A stretch of DNA of 64,000 nt from Nelumbo lutea (taxonomy: Eukaryota > Streptophyta > Magnoliopsida > Proteales > Nelumbonaceae). The number at the start of each line of letters is the position of its first letter. The stretch's first letter is position 1. Shown piece after piece: positions 50,330 through 63,976 of the stretch. Under the pieces are notes generated by a model. It was not told the origin of the DNA, made no database searches, and worked only from the letters and a program-made list of their open reading frames with translations. The position numbers and the translations under genes are program-made. The stretch covers positions 5,941,728 through 6,005,727 of the forward strand of contig JAKGHH010000008.1 of assembly GCA_022828595.1 (NCBI GenBank). Reading direction: 5' to 3'.

Positions 50330-53300
50330 ATGGCTTTGGGACAGAGGTCGAGCTCTTTGTCGATAGGCGAGCGGCTATGCGCTGCATTCATACCATTCAT
50401 CACACTAGCGGAAGCGCTCGTGTTAGCCGCAGCTAGTTGCTTCAATCACCACTCCAAAAAGTCTCGATGCAGATATTATGATCTTGTTCGCCTTTCTAAG
50501 GATACTCTATGTTCGTTCATTCTCTCTCTGCCTCTCTCCGATCATTTGCCGTGTCCTTGCTTCTTCTTAGTTTTACTTTTCGTGTTTGTTTTTGTTTTCG
50601 TTTTGAATTGACAGAATTGTATTTTGGTCTTGTCTATGAAGTTACTGTAAATGAAGTAGAAGGCTTGTACGAGCTTTTCAAGAAGCTGAGTAGCTCCATT
50701 ATTGACGATGGATTAATACACAAGGTAGAGATTCGCATCTCAATTCCCCACATGTTTGAGAGTAACCATCCAAAATTTCCCCCCTTTTTCTTTTATGGAT
50801 TTGGTGTGATTTCTTTGACTTTTAAGCTACAGGGACAAACAACCGAGGGACTTAGAATCTAAGATTTAACGTATGCAGGTTATGAATTTATTTTTGTTTG
50901 GATATTTCAACTTTTTTTTTTTTTTTTGCCTTTTCATCTTTTTGAGCATTTATTACATTTTGAAAATGCTTTGGTACTTGGGGACCCTTTTCTTTAGTAA
51001 GAGTTACTTGGGGGAATTTCCAGTTTATTTTTTCCTTGGCGAATTCCGGGTCTTCTATAAATGTTGTAAATTCCTTTTAGTGGTTGATGGGATGCAGTCT
51101 TTAATTTGCCAGTGCTTGTACACCCCCCTCTACATATGTCAATCCGCAATTACAAAATACAAATATATGTACAAGCGCATACAAGCATAATATATAACAG
51201 AGAGGAACTATTTGATTTTTCAAGTAATTGTATGACCTAGTCTAGATGCCCAAGTGAGTACCGTAATGTCAGAAAATTGGATATATAAGTTGCCTCGATG
51301 AAAATACTGCAGTTCTTTCTGAGGGAGAGATAAAGAACGCTCCAAAATATGAGCTACAAGGATGGTCTCAGGCAGGGTACAAAAGTCCTGCTACCATAGG
51401 CCTAAAGGGCCATTACCCAATGTTGGTCTCAGCCATCTAGATTCTCAGGAGGGGCGGACTGCATGAGGATCTAGAATTTGGCCTTTTTTTCCTTTTTGCA
51501 TAAAGTGACCTCTCCTAGATTTGACCCATGTTCCTGCTACTGTGGGCATATTTTCTTATTTCATATCTGAACTGAATTCTTTTAGTGGTGTGGATGCCTC
51601 TATGTTAACCTTTGGCCAGCATCATTAATGAAGTAAGCACTTAGATAACCAAAAAAAAAAAGAAGCTAGGTTACCAATTTATGATATTTTACACTGAACA
51701 ATCCTGTTTCTGGAGACACACGTGCACATATTTTAGGTTTAGGTAGCGAATAACTCTCAGGCTTATGCAGCATAATTGAAATGAGAACCTGGAAAAACGT
51801 TTGGTTGACAATACCATGTGAGCATTATAAAATTCATTTAAACCTGTTCAAATCATTTTCTGATTCATTAGTATGTAAGAACTTGTATACAAGGGCTGGT
51901 ATCTGCCTTGGACCAGAACTGCCAGTTTTTGTTCTGATAGCATACTTTTATCCTTCTGTAATGTTAAGGGAATATGTCATTATTACTTATTATATGTATG
52001 CAATGTTTACGTGACTCATATTATGCTTTTAAATGTTTTATCTGTTTGGTAGGAAGAGTTGCAGTTGGCAATGTTCAAGACTCCATCTGGTGAAAATCTT
52101 TTTTTGGATAGGGTAAATCTATAACAACCCATCTTTTTGTTAAATTATTACCTCTAAAATTGCATACTTAGTGACATCAGGAATAATATGTCACAGTGAA
52201 CTATATATATTACACATTGAACTATGATTAGTGTATACTGTGTGCCCATGAATTTGCATGCTTTTCTTTCTTGATAACTTGAATTTGCTTTCTGGAAATG
52301 TGATTTGTTTAATGGGAAAACTGTGACGCGATCCTATTCGCGGGGCCCATAACAACTTAAAATGTTATGGGCCCGTGAATAGGATCTTGTCACGGGTCGG
52401 TCCACGGGGAAAACCCTCTGTTTTCCCTTGTTCCTCCCTGCTCTTGATGAACCTATCTAGGCACCCTAATGGTGATTTGTTCAAGAGATCACCTAACTCT
52501 CCTTTACTCTCTTTCTTGACTGAATATTCGATATCCTCATTCAATAATGGTGTCTCCTTAAATAGGAGATTACAAGAGTCCTAATCTTAGGGAGTCTCCT
52601 TGCTGAATAGGGAGACTTCCAATTCTATCTTGCTAAGGATAAGATAAGCTAATCCTAATCTGATAATAAGATAAACTAATCCTAATCTGATAACAAGATA
52701 AACTAATCCTAATCTGATAATAAGATAAACTAATCCTAATCTGATAACTTACTAACAAGATAAGATAAGAGCAATAGAATAAGTTAAGAACAAGCAAGAT
52801 GATCTAATCTAATCTGGCGGTGGGTCAGGTTCCTGTTGCTGCTGGCGGCGATGGTACGTCTTTCCGAGGAATGCGTCCATAGCAAAGTTTTTCTGGATCA
52901 CCTTTGAACTCCAAAGTTTTTCTTTATCCTTTATCCTTTTACTTTATATTTTGTATTTTCTGTTTAGGCATTATTATAAGTTTTTCTAATATAGATCTAG
53001 AGGGAAAACGATCTTTTTTGCAGTTGAAGGAAACAAAATTGAATATACAAGCCTCAAAGCCATTCTAGATCATTTTGTCTACTCACTCTTATCTTCATCA
53101 TATTTTGATAAAGATAACATGTATTAGTCTGAGTTTTACATGGATATGACACCTCAAAAGTAATTGGTAAATCCATGTCAAGACTTGGATACTTTTCCAA
53201 AATGTGGAACTTTGCCCCACATTTCTTTAACATGCTGGTTGGTGATACTATAAGTTGAAGCTAGAGGGAAATAGGCACTCTTACTCAAACTAGGCAACAA

Positions 53301-56300
53301 CGCTTTGGTTTCTAGAGGTTGACATGACATAGTTTTTTGGACATTTTCAATACTTGGCACCCTTTCCATATGCCAAGTTAACAGTGACATGAATCCATTG
53401 CCAATGCTTATTTTGAGCTTGATAAGGTATATGAACAACACATGTGACATGCTGACACAGTGACACCCTTTGCATGGAGTTTTGACAGTTGCAGTTTAGT
53501 GTTCCTTCCCCTCTGTAAATGATGATCCGCAGATTTCTGTTTCATCTTTTAATTGTTCTTCCCCTTTCTTTTAGGACCTAGATCAGCTTGCTATTTCAGA
53601 TCCATAAAAGGGCCATTAGCACATTATACAATGTTGGCCCCTCGTTTCTCGAGTCTTTGGAGGGATGGTCTGGATAGGAACCTAACCATTGGAATTTTTT
53701 TGCACACAGTGGCTGCTCTTAGGTTCCAACCTTCATTCTCACAGTTTGTCTTCCAATATCTGTATATTTCTATAAATTGGGAATTTCTTCTTACTGAAAT
53801 ATGTGACTTTTCTTTGTAACATAGATCAGATTTATACTTAAGATTGTGTTTCTTTAAATTGGAAATTTGGAATTTATTTCTTACTGATCTATGTATGTGG
53901 ATTCCTTGTCATACATTATTGTATTTCTTAGAAATACAAGATCTCCGCACTAAATTGTATCCTTACAAACCTAAAACTGTTTCTTCTTTTGTGGAGTATG
54001 GTTTGAACTGCAGTGTTGCATGGACTCTCCTTAATGGATGAAGTATCTATGCCAGACATGTCTTGGATTCTGACACTCCATGGATTCTTGAATGACACTT
54101 CTATGTAAAAAATTTCCTTTGTATCCTTATTTGACATAAATGAACAGATAATGTACACGATAAATGTATTCTTTCCTATAAAACACTATCAAGTAACAAA
54201 GATCAACTTCAGACCTTTTCCCTATAGGTATATGATGTAATAATTAAAAAAATAAATCTTTTAATAGTTTATACGTGTCCACACACTCCCAGATACATGC
54301 CAAATTCTGATTCATGTTTCTATGTCCACGTAACACTATTGATTTTCCATGAAGAACACTTGCAAATGTCCTTTGTTAATTTTATAATGTGATGCGTTTA
54401 TCTAACCGTTGTCTCTTCTTATCTAGGTATTTCATCTTTTTGATGAAAAGAGAAATGGTGTAATTGAATTTGAAGAATTTGTCCATTCACTCAGTGTCTT
54501 CCATCCTTGTGCTTCTTTGGAGGACAAAATTGATTGTAATGATTCCTGAATCCTTTGCTTACTTGTTTAGATATGATCGAGATGCACATCTAATGGTAAT
54601 AACATCTTTTTTTCCTTTTGAATCCTTGCAGTTTCATTTCGGTTGTATGATCTGAGACAAACTGGATTTATCAAGAGGGAAGAAGTGAGTATCTTGACAT
54701 GTGTGCTGCAGCCTTTTTTTTATGGGTAGCATAATGAGATACGTAGTTGATATAATTCAAATGCAAAAGTTTGAATAATGTTAGTAGTAACATTATATAT
54801 GGATCTATTGTAGCAACGATAATGTTAGTAGTAACCACAACTTCACCTTTCAACACCCCTGCCTTCCCAAATAAAACCACACCTTTCAGCACCCTTTTAA
54901 CTAAACCATTTCATTCATCTCCCCAGCATGTCAAGATATGCTCCACATTAACTGAAAACATTAAGTGGAAAATAAAAATTCCATAACCTTTTAACTTACC
55001 AAATATGTCAAGAAGTGCTCCAAATTTTAATGGGCATGTTCTATATAGTGTTTTAAAAGCGCAAGGGCCAATTTGCGCCTGAGGTGCAAGGTGCAAGGCG
55101 AGGCACATGCCTTTTTTGAAGCAAGACGCAAAATTACAAAAAAAAACTAAAAAATAAAAAATGTCAAAAATTCAAAAAATGCCAAAATAAAAAAAAATAA
55201 CGCAAAAAATATTAAACATAATGTTAATAAAATATATAAACTTAAATTTTAAAATAAATGTTTTAAAAACCTATTATTTAAAATTAAAATACATAAAGTG
55301 TATTCAAATGAAAATTTAAAAATAAAAGCAAACACATAAAGCATTTCCAAGCATGTAAAACCCACAATCTCTTTTTTTCCTCAATTGCATTACTTCAAGT
55401 AGCTAATGTGATGTAAAACATATTGCATTCTTGATTTTATAAGTCACTTTTGTACCACGCCCCTCGAGGCAAGCCTGAACAAGTCCATGTTAGGGTCTTA
55501 AATTCATATTTCTCACATAGAAAATAAAGATTTTATAACTTTAGTTGTCTTTATATATTGGAATGAATGAATGAATGAACAACATTAGTAAATAGGGGGT
55601 TCTCGAAAGCTGCTATGAACTTGAATTTTCACTGAAGGGGTTTCTTTCCTTCCTGGAAGCTGCTATTATTTTGATCAGTAGCCCAATGTTTATAATCTAA
55701 TAAAGAAATGAGATATATACAAGCATCCGCCAAGCACCCCATATAGTCTAACATCTATTACTTACCAAAATGCATCTGTTTTTCAATTTTTAAATTACAA
55801 AAAAACAAAAAAATACAAACTTCCCTTGGAGAGTTGTTTCTGAGTACAATCTGTTTCTATTTGTTCCTTGCTTTTCCAAAGCATGAGCCATACTTTTGGA
55901 TGATCTAGGTATCCATTCAAAAGTTACACGCAGTTTCACTTCCAGTTATTTATCTCCCTTATTAGTTATTTCATGCCTACAAATCCTTCCAGTTATTTAT
56001 CTCCCTTATTAGTTATTTCATGCCTACAAATCCAAGGGCCTGGAAATTACTATTGAGTTTTATATGTGTTGACATTTATTGTTTCAACCTGACAAGATGA
56101 AGGCTGTGTTACAGCACCCTAATTCTTTACCTTTATGGAACCTTTTTAAAATTGTTTTATTAAGAGAAAAAGTATTTCCATTTAGATAATTAATTGCTAA
56201 GGTTTGCTCAAAGGATTCTAAGTTTAGCAACGATGCAATAATTTTGGTTTTATCATGCAATCTTTCTGTCACTCGTTATGTGTTACAGAATCTTGATTCT

Positions 56301-58289
56301 TTACCTTTATGGAACCTTTTTTTAATTAATTTATTAAGAGAAAAAGTCTTTTCATTTAGGTAATTAATTGATAAGGTCAATTAAAGGATTCTAAGTTTAT
56401 CAAAGATGTGTTGATTTCAGTTTTACCATGCAATCTTTCTGTCCCTCGTATATTACTGCATCAGTTACTCTTCCATACTGCCATTCATAGTTTTACCCTT
56501 AGGCTATGTTTGGTTTGAAGGAAAAGGTAGGGAAAGGAAGGGAAAGACAGGGAAACCAATACAAGGGTTGTAAATGTTTCCCTACCTTTCCCTACATTTT
56601 CCTTCAAACCAAACATAGCCTTAGTGTTGAAACTTTATCATTGTTAAACAGTTAAGCTCTGATTTTTTCAGGTTAAGCAAATGGTAATTGCAATTTTAGT
56701 GGAGTCAGAAATGAATCTATCAGATGAACTTCTGGAAGTTATCCTTGATAAGGTATGGGTTTGGTCAAGTTAAAGTTTTTTCTTTTTTTCCTTTCCTTTT
56801 TGTATTGCCCTATTGAGGGCTATTAACTTATTACAGCTTCATTTTTTGGTCAGACGTTTGCTGATGCTGATGCTGACATGGATGGCAAAATTAACAAAGA
56901 GGAATGGAAGGCTTTTGCTCTTCGACACCCCAACCTTTTGAAGAACATGACTCTTCCTTATTTGAAGTATACTGCTTGCTCTGCTCTATGTTCTATTTTG
57001 TTTTTCTTTAATGTTATATTACACGCAATATATGCATTTTTTTCAATTTTCTTTAATGCTACATATCTTGTTATTTGTGCTCATAATTTAACAATGGATA
57101 TGGCACTGAACACTTGGTGCCAACGAGCCGTGCTTTTCACGAGCTGCTTGAGCTTGGCTCGTGAAAAGCTCGGCTCGGCTCGGTTTTAACCGAGCTCGAG
57201 CCCGGTTTACAAGCTCGATTAATAAACGAGCCGAGCTTGAGCCTAATAGAGCTTGACTCTCACGAGCCGGGCTCAAATTTATTATATATATAATAAAATT
57301 ATAGAAAATAACATATATATTAAAAATAGTATAATTCGTAATTTTTTAAATACCAAATAAAAAAATATTTTTTATATATAATTTTTTATTTTTATAAAAT
57401 ATTTTCCCTCAAATTGAGCTCGTGCCGAGCCGAGCTTGAGCTTATGAGTTTTTGACTCGAGCCGAGCTCAAGCCTCATATTATTTGGCTTGGTTCGGCTC
57501 AAATCCACCCCTACTGAACAGAATGCAATGACAAAACAGGGTTCATTTAGCCAACCCCATGTAGTTGGAACAAAGCTTATATGATGATGAATATGATGTC
57601 ACATATCTTGTTATTCCTAAGAGACGAGAAACCTGGTTTCTTTCTTTCTTTTCTTTTCAAATATAAGTGGACAGCTGTCCATGATTACTATCAAAAACTT
57701 CAATATTTGTTTTTATTATTACTATTATCCATTATTTAGTTCCTTGGTTTTTACCAAAAAAATAAATAGTTCCTTGGTTTTACCCTTGATTATTGAAAAA
57801 TTTTCCACTGTGAGAACATTGGATTTTCAGCTTTTTGAGTTGGGACTTTTGATATGTTTTCCACTTATAAGCTGTCTCCATTTGCTTATGGTCTTCTACT
57901 CATAGGACCCCTTAGTTTTTGCTAACAATAACAGTTTCATTTGTTCCGCTTTTGAGTTAGGCAAGAGTCACTGGTTAGAGGCCACTAGTAGAATGCTGAA
58001 CAGCTTGCTGATATATAAAGTATTTGTATTCTGATATTGGTGTATGTTATTTGAATATGAACTATCTGTTAAACATGGCGGCCCTCCCCTAGTCTCATGG
58101 TTTTCATGCCTGAGAGCATACAAGGAAAACAATCGAGTTCATCTTCCATCTGTATGGTTATGGAGTCTTGTATTCTTGAAGTCTTTGATATCCTTTCCAT
58201 TGTTGGTGATACTTTGTTTATTGTCCAGGGACATTACTACAATTTTTCCAAGTTTTGTCTTCAACACTGAGGTGGACGAAAGTAATTGA
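50330..58289 (+). CDS. CBL10: CBL10-like calcineurin B-like calcium sensor
   Basis: Eight coding exons: 50330-50510, 50642-50724, 52053-52112, 54427-54535, 54632-54684, 56672-56752, 56854-56966, 58229-58289; 246 residues, phases all agree. CBLs bind calcium and recruit CIPK kinases; CBL10 is known for salt tolerance with CIPK24/SOS2 at the tonoplast or plasma membrane. The N-terminus has [17 protein letters not shown] and a hydrophobic segment (about 17-38) instead of a myristoylation MGC start, which is the CBL10 mark. EF hands: a 14-residue variant first loop (about 77-90), [12 protein letters not shown] (114-125), [12 protein letters not shown] (151-162), [12 protein letters not shown] (195-206), all with usable ligands. 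The C-terminal FPSF (233-236) is the CIPK phosphorylation motif. The 5' UTR probably has its own small intron (donor about 50200, acceptor 50320). The introns carry SINE-like copies, a solo LTR and MITEs. Confidence 0.93.
51404..51535 (-). mobile_element. SINE-like element, copy 3
   Basis: The minus strand reads a box B-like stretch and GAGGTCACTTTATGC (about 51495-51515), then GAGAATCTAGATGGCTGAGA and CCAACATTGGGTAATGGCCC. Same block order as 17690-17838. In CBL10 intron 2. Confidence 0.55.
52319..52391. repeat. Inverted copy of the LTR end next to a solo LTR
   Basis: 52319-52354 is the near-complement of the first about 30 bp of the solo LTR (52363-52391), separated by ACTTAAAA. The arms differ by a one-base indel and a few substitutions. 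Confidence 0.8.
52363..52884 (-). mobile_element. Solo LTR of the Gypsy chromovirus family
   Basis: Matches the 498-bp LTRs at 8872 and 13707 nearly throughout (ATAGGATCTTGTCACGGGTC, GGAGATTACAAGAGTCCTAA, GGCGATGGTACGTCTT). No internal region follows, which fits LTR-LTR recombination. It is longer because of a 27-bp tandem repeat and lacks part of the GCTGCTG region. No clean 5-bp duplication is seen at its ends. In CBL10 intron 3. Confidence 0.9.
52635..52742. repeat. 27-bp tandem repeat inside the solo LTR
   Basis: Four 27-bp units ending ACTAATCCTAATCT (the first GCTAATCCTAATCT); the two full LTRs of the family have a single copy. The expansion happened in this copy. Confidence 0.9.
53606..53732 (-). 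mobile_element. SINE-like element, copy 4
   Basis: On the minus strand: GGTTGGAACCTAAGAGCAGC (box B region), CACTGTGTGC, then CCAACATTGTATAATGTGC and AATGGCCC. Same order as the other three copies. In CBL10 intron 3. Confidence 0.5.
55030..55480. repeat. Possible decayed TIR element
   Basis: Begins GTGTTTTAAAAGCGCAAGG with GGTGCAAGGTGCAAGGCG and has an AT-rich core; a GC-rich GCCCCTCGAGGCAAGCC lies at the right end. It resembles the layout of 23002-24254 but the ends do not pair well. Confidence 0.35.
56502..56620. mobile_element. Tourist-like MITE, GGCTATGTTTG family, copy 2
   Basis: 119-bp foldback: GGCTATGTTTGGTTTGAAGG to CCTTCAAACCAAACATAGCC, almost perfect arms, flanked by TTA (56499-56501, 56621-56623). 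The cleanest copy in the window. In CBL10 intron 5. Confidence 0.9.
57113..57512. mobile_element. hAT-like MITE, GAGCTCGAGC family, copy 3
   Basis: 400 bp flanked by a perfect 8-bp duplication ACTGAACA (57105-57112 and 57513-57520), the hAT signature. The interior has repeated GAGCCGAGCTTGAGC motifs and an AT core; the right end is CCACCCCT as in 31047-31566. In CBL10 intron 7. Confidence 0.88.
57541..57600. repeat. Diverged TAGCCAACCCCATGTAG-GATGAT repeat
   Basis: TTTAGCCAACCCCATGTAGTT followed by GATGATGA-type repeats; same family as 25334-25395 and the arms of 14950-15083. Confidence 0.5.
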
Positions 58290-59651
58290 AGATGCAAGCA
58301 CAAGATGGGACTCCCATGGGGTTTTTGAAAGCTTCAAGTCTGTGACTTCTCCTCGCCATCATTGCAGTTGGGATTTTTCTCAGACAAGGGTTTCAATCAA
58401 TGTTGAAGCAATGCCTACATCATCCCTTGAACTGGTAAAGGTGTTGGTTATGTAAAGTGCACGACTGACCATATTAGCCGCATCACTCCATGCCATTTAA
58501 ACATATCCGGTTCTTCAAATAGTGTATCAATTTAAGTCCATAAAGATGGTTGTACTTGTACAGTAAGCAGAAAAACTAGTTCTACTGATTAGTTACGATT
58601 TTCAATTGAGTTAATTTCAGCTCCCATGGTCTTTACTTGTGCTTTTGTGTTTCCACAGCCTCCACTACAAAGCATGGGTGTTATTTTTTATGCATGTAAT
58701 GTAATATAAATATATCCTTATTTAAATTAAAAAGAATGTGTTTTCTACCATGGTTTTCTATCAGTTTGTTTCAGTTTCAGCCAAGGATGGCCTTTCTGAT
58801 CATCAAACAATGCTTTGAAATGCTTGGATTTGAGAGTAGTTATCCACTCATCCTCGTGGGTTCACTGTTCACATCATGCGTTTGCTAATCTGAGTCCAGA
58901 TCTCCTTAAAAGCAAAAACTGTGAGCATAGAATCTAGCCGCACATTGGGAATATCTCCCGTACATGTATAAAGCTGGATGCCCATGTTTCCATGCTAGAG
59001 TGCTTGCAGAGTTTTTGCTTTCAGAAACCCCATCTCTGCCTAATCCACCCTAAAAAAAAAAAAGCCCATGTTGGTCTCAGCTAACCTTCCTGCACTTTTT
59101 TTTTAAGATGTATGTGGATGAATAAAAAATCCAAACTAGAGATGAATTGTGATCAATATAATCCAGGACCTGGAGGATTTGGAGAATGGCGATGAATTTA
59201 AGTAACAGTGATCACTTGATTGGTGATCAATTAATCATGCCCTGTTGCAACTTCCTAGCCTATTACTATATAATTGGTTTTGATCCAATATTCATTGCCT
59301 TCTACTTTGGGTGGATATGCAAAAACAAAACACTTTTTTTAGACAACAAAAATTTCAAAACTTTAAATAGAAATTAATTAGGTTGAAAAGAAATATTTGA
59401 AGAAAACACTCCAGGGAGAGGGAGTTGTAAATGGAACTGGTTTTTGTTGAGAACTATCCTATCTTCTTCCATGGGAAAACCATATGGCAGTAGTGTTTTT
59501 TTTTTTTTTTTTTTTTTTATCAGGGTATTAAATGGGAACTTTTTTGGCAAAAAAGTAAAAAATATAAATTGAATGCATTTTATTTTTTTACTTGTCAATT
59601 CAAGTTCTTAAGAACTTTCCTTCAACTTTCTATTTCTCTTATGTTGTGTAT

Positions 59652-59746
59652 GTTGGTTTGAAGGAAAAAAATAGGGAAACCTGTACAAACCTTGTATGGA
59701 TTTCCTTACTTTTCCCTTCCTTTTACTACCTTCTCCTTCAAACCAG
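59652..59746. repeat. Diverged Tourist-like MITE
   Basis: TTGGTTTGAAGGAAAAAAATAGGG to CCTTCTCCTTCAAACCA: the inner arms of the 56502-56620 family with the outer ends lost. Confidence 0.6.
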
Positions 59747-60011
59747 GGGAAGGATTGGACCTCATCTAAATCAAAATCAATTTGAGTGGATTGGATGGAC
59801 CAATAAGATATATTAAATTGGACCAGTTCAGATTTAATGGTCAAAAGTATTTATCTGATTGGATTGAACCTGTTCCATCTATAATGGATTTATATATTAA
59901 TGGTCAAAAGTATTTATTGGATTGTACTGGACATGGTCCATCCATAATGGTTTTACATTGGATTAAGTAAGGTGAAGCCAATATTGGTCAATTGAAAGAA
60001 GACAAGAATAC

Positions 60012-60162
60012 AGGTGTCAATCGACCAGGTTTAGATTGGAAACAATATAAATTAAAACCAATTTGAACATATTGGATGGTTCAGACATTGAATTGGACCG
60101 GTCCAAAATGGTCCAAAGAATTCATCGGATTGGATTGGTCCTAGTCCAATTGACACCCCTAC
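60012..60162. mobile_element. MITE with AGGTGTCAAT ends
   Basis: Left AGGTGTCAATCGACCAGG, right TCCAATTGACACCCCT. The interior is built from GGATTGGA/GGTCCAA motifs. The same motif style recurs at 63605-63976 and just left of it at 59755-59960. Confidence 0.65.
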
Positions 60163-60334
60163 TTCAGACCAAACATAGCCTTATTTTCTACCAAATCAAA
60201 CACAGCCTTAATAAACATATTTCATGAGCAAAAGAAAATAATTTAGAAGAATAAATGGGCAAATACTGAAACAAGGCAGATTTTGTATCGTGGACTATTT
60301 CCATATCCAACCTCATTAGAAATGGACCTTATTG

Positions 60335-60357
60335 TGGGCTTGGGCCAGTAAAGCCCA
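60335..60357 (+). promoter_or_regulatory. Cluster of three site II elements, eL22 promoter
   Basis: TGGGCT (60335-60340), TGGGCC (60341-60346) and the inverted AGCCCA (60352-60357). Site II (TGGGCC/T) elements are typical of plant ribosomal protein promoters. Confidence 0.75.
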
Positions 60358-60433
60358 GTAATAGTAGAAGTGGAAACCTTTCTTGTTCTAGTTTTCTAGG
60401 CTTGTAGCCTTCTAGGGGTCCATTCAGGAAAGC

Positions 60434-60443
60434 CATATAAGTA
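60434..60443 (+). promoter_or_regulatory. TATA box candidate of the eL22 gene
   Basis: CATATAAGTA, 104 bp upstream of the start codon and between the site II cluster and the telo-box. Confidence 0.5.
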
Positions 60444-60496
60444 TCATCTTTATCTCAAAGGCGAGAAGTCTCCGTATCGGGCTTGGGGCGACTGCG

Positions 60497-60505
60497 TTAG
60501 GGTTT
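60497..60505 (-). promoter_or_regulatory. Telo-box of the eL22 gene
   Basis: TTAGGGTTT, the complement of AAACCCTAA, 42-50 bp before the start codon. Telo-boxes pair with site II elements in plant ribosomal protein and growth genes. Confidence 0.75.
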
Positions 60506-60546
60506 TTCAGAGCCAGAGGGAAGAGGGAGAGAGAAGGCAGAGGAAG

Positions 60547-62478
<1,932 letters not shown>

Positions 62479-62937
62479 TTAATTCATCAGTTTTTTTGTT
62501 TTTCCTTTTCTTTTTTGTTGCTCAGACAATTCAGTAAACCATCTTTTAGGACATAATACCAGTTTTGCCTTCCAGGAACTATGTAGTGTGCACGAGAACT
62601 GTTGGTTTTCCTAATTCAAGGGTTTTATTTATCTGAAAAAGCAGGGCGCATTGTCATGTGAGTAGCTCACTCAGGTCCTCATCCATTGTTTGTGCTTGAT
62701 ACTATTATGTTATGGAGTGGTAGAGACCTTGCTGTTTGTCCACCAAGACCAACAGTATGCTAGCCAATACAATACAAGTTTGTCAATCATGGTGTCTGAG
62801 ATCATCAGACTCTGAATGGTTTTGCTACTGATCCTGTATTTTGGATTTGGAAATGTCTGATGTCGAACTCAGTGCTGGCCAACAGATGGTCAAAGTGGTC
62901 GACGCAAAGATCCATTCCTGGGGTAGGGCCCAGGAGC

Positions 62938-63554
62938 TAGAGGTGTAAAGTTGGCTGTGCCGGGTCGGCATGGCACGGCCCATGGACGGCCCGTGCAAAG
63001 TGCAGGTTGTGCCATGCTGGCTTGCGGGCTGTTACGGGCCGTGCTGCCTTCGGTCAAAAGTTTGGGGGTTCGCCTGGCACGGCCCAGGCCTGTGTTGTGC
63101 TGTGGGCCGGGCTGGCTTGTGGGCCGAGCCTTGGGCCAGGTCGGGCTATGCATGGGGCCAAAGCTATTTATTTAAAAAAATTGATAAAAAACTTAAAAAT
63201 TTAATTTTATATGAATTTTGTGTATGCAATTGATTGTATATACAATGACTAAATAAATTAGTATAATAAAATTAAAAAAATTATTTATTTTATTAATACA
63301 TTATTTTTTATATATTATTATATAATTATAATTTATATAATATATATAAAGTATATATATGGGCTGGGTTTTGTTGGCCCGCTGGTTGTGGGTGGCATGG
63401 CTTGCTCAGTTGTGCTGTGTTGTGCTGGCCCGTGGGCTTAAAACCCTAGGCTGATCACAACTTGCATGATTGTGCCGGGTCTGGCATGACCCATGGACCA
63501 TCGTGCCGAGCTGTGTGTCGGGCCATGGGCGGTATGGCCAGATGTACACCTCTA
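62938..63554. mobile_element. Non-autonomous element with TAGAGGTGTA ends, hAT-like
   Basis: Starts TAGAGGTGTAAAGTTGGC and ends GGCCAGATGTACACCTCTA. The flanks CCAGGAGC (62930-62937) and TCAGGAGC (63555-63562) agree at 7 of 8 positions. GC-rich arms full of CGGCCCATGG-type motifs surround an AT core of about 190 bp. No transposase. Confidence 0.8.
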
Positions 63555-63604
63555 TCAGGAGCCATGACCCATGAGCTTAGGTGATAGGCACGCCACATAG
63601 TGTT

Positions 63605-63976
63605 AGGGGTGCCAATTGGATTGGATTTGGTCCAATTTGATCCAGTTCAATGTGAGTCCACTATAAATGGACCAGGTCCAATCCAGTCCAATGAATGTTT
63701 TAGACCAATTTGGATTGGTTCAATTCAATGTCTGAACTGTTCAATCTGTTCAAATTTATTTTGATTTAGATTGGTTTCAACCCAAATCCAATCCATTAAC
63801 ACATATATTCTCATTTCAATGGATCAGATATTGACTTGATCCAACCCAATCCAATATAAATTTATTACAGACGAACCAGGTCCAATCTAATTTAATAAAT
63901 ATTTTGGACCGAATTAATCCAATAATGATTTTGGACTGGATGGTGTGCAATTCAAAACCGGTCCATTGACAGCCTT
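63605..63976. repeat. GGATTGGA-rich MITE-like repeat
   Basis: Starts AGGGGTGCCAATTGGATTGG and ends GGTCCATTGACAGCC, imperfect inverted ends. Many CCAATCCA/TGGATTGG motifs inside, like 60012-60162. Confidence 0.55.

Noticed and set aside
50612..50641. Alternative CBL10 exon starting at the acceptor near 50611
   Set aside because: Joining it to the donor at 50510 produces a stop at the junction; the acceptor at 50641 keeps the family sequence in frame.
58255..58455. Small ORF downstream of CBL10
   Set aside because: It overlaps the last CBL10 exon in another frame and runs into the probable 3' UTR; no family resemblance.
62951..63233. GC-rich ORFs near the window end
   Set aside because: They lie inside the TAGAGGTGTA element; reading frames in all directions are a result of its GC-rich motifs.
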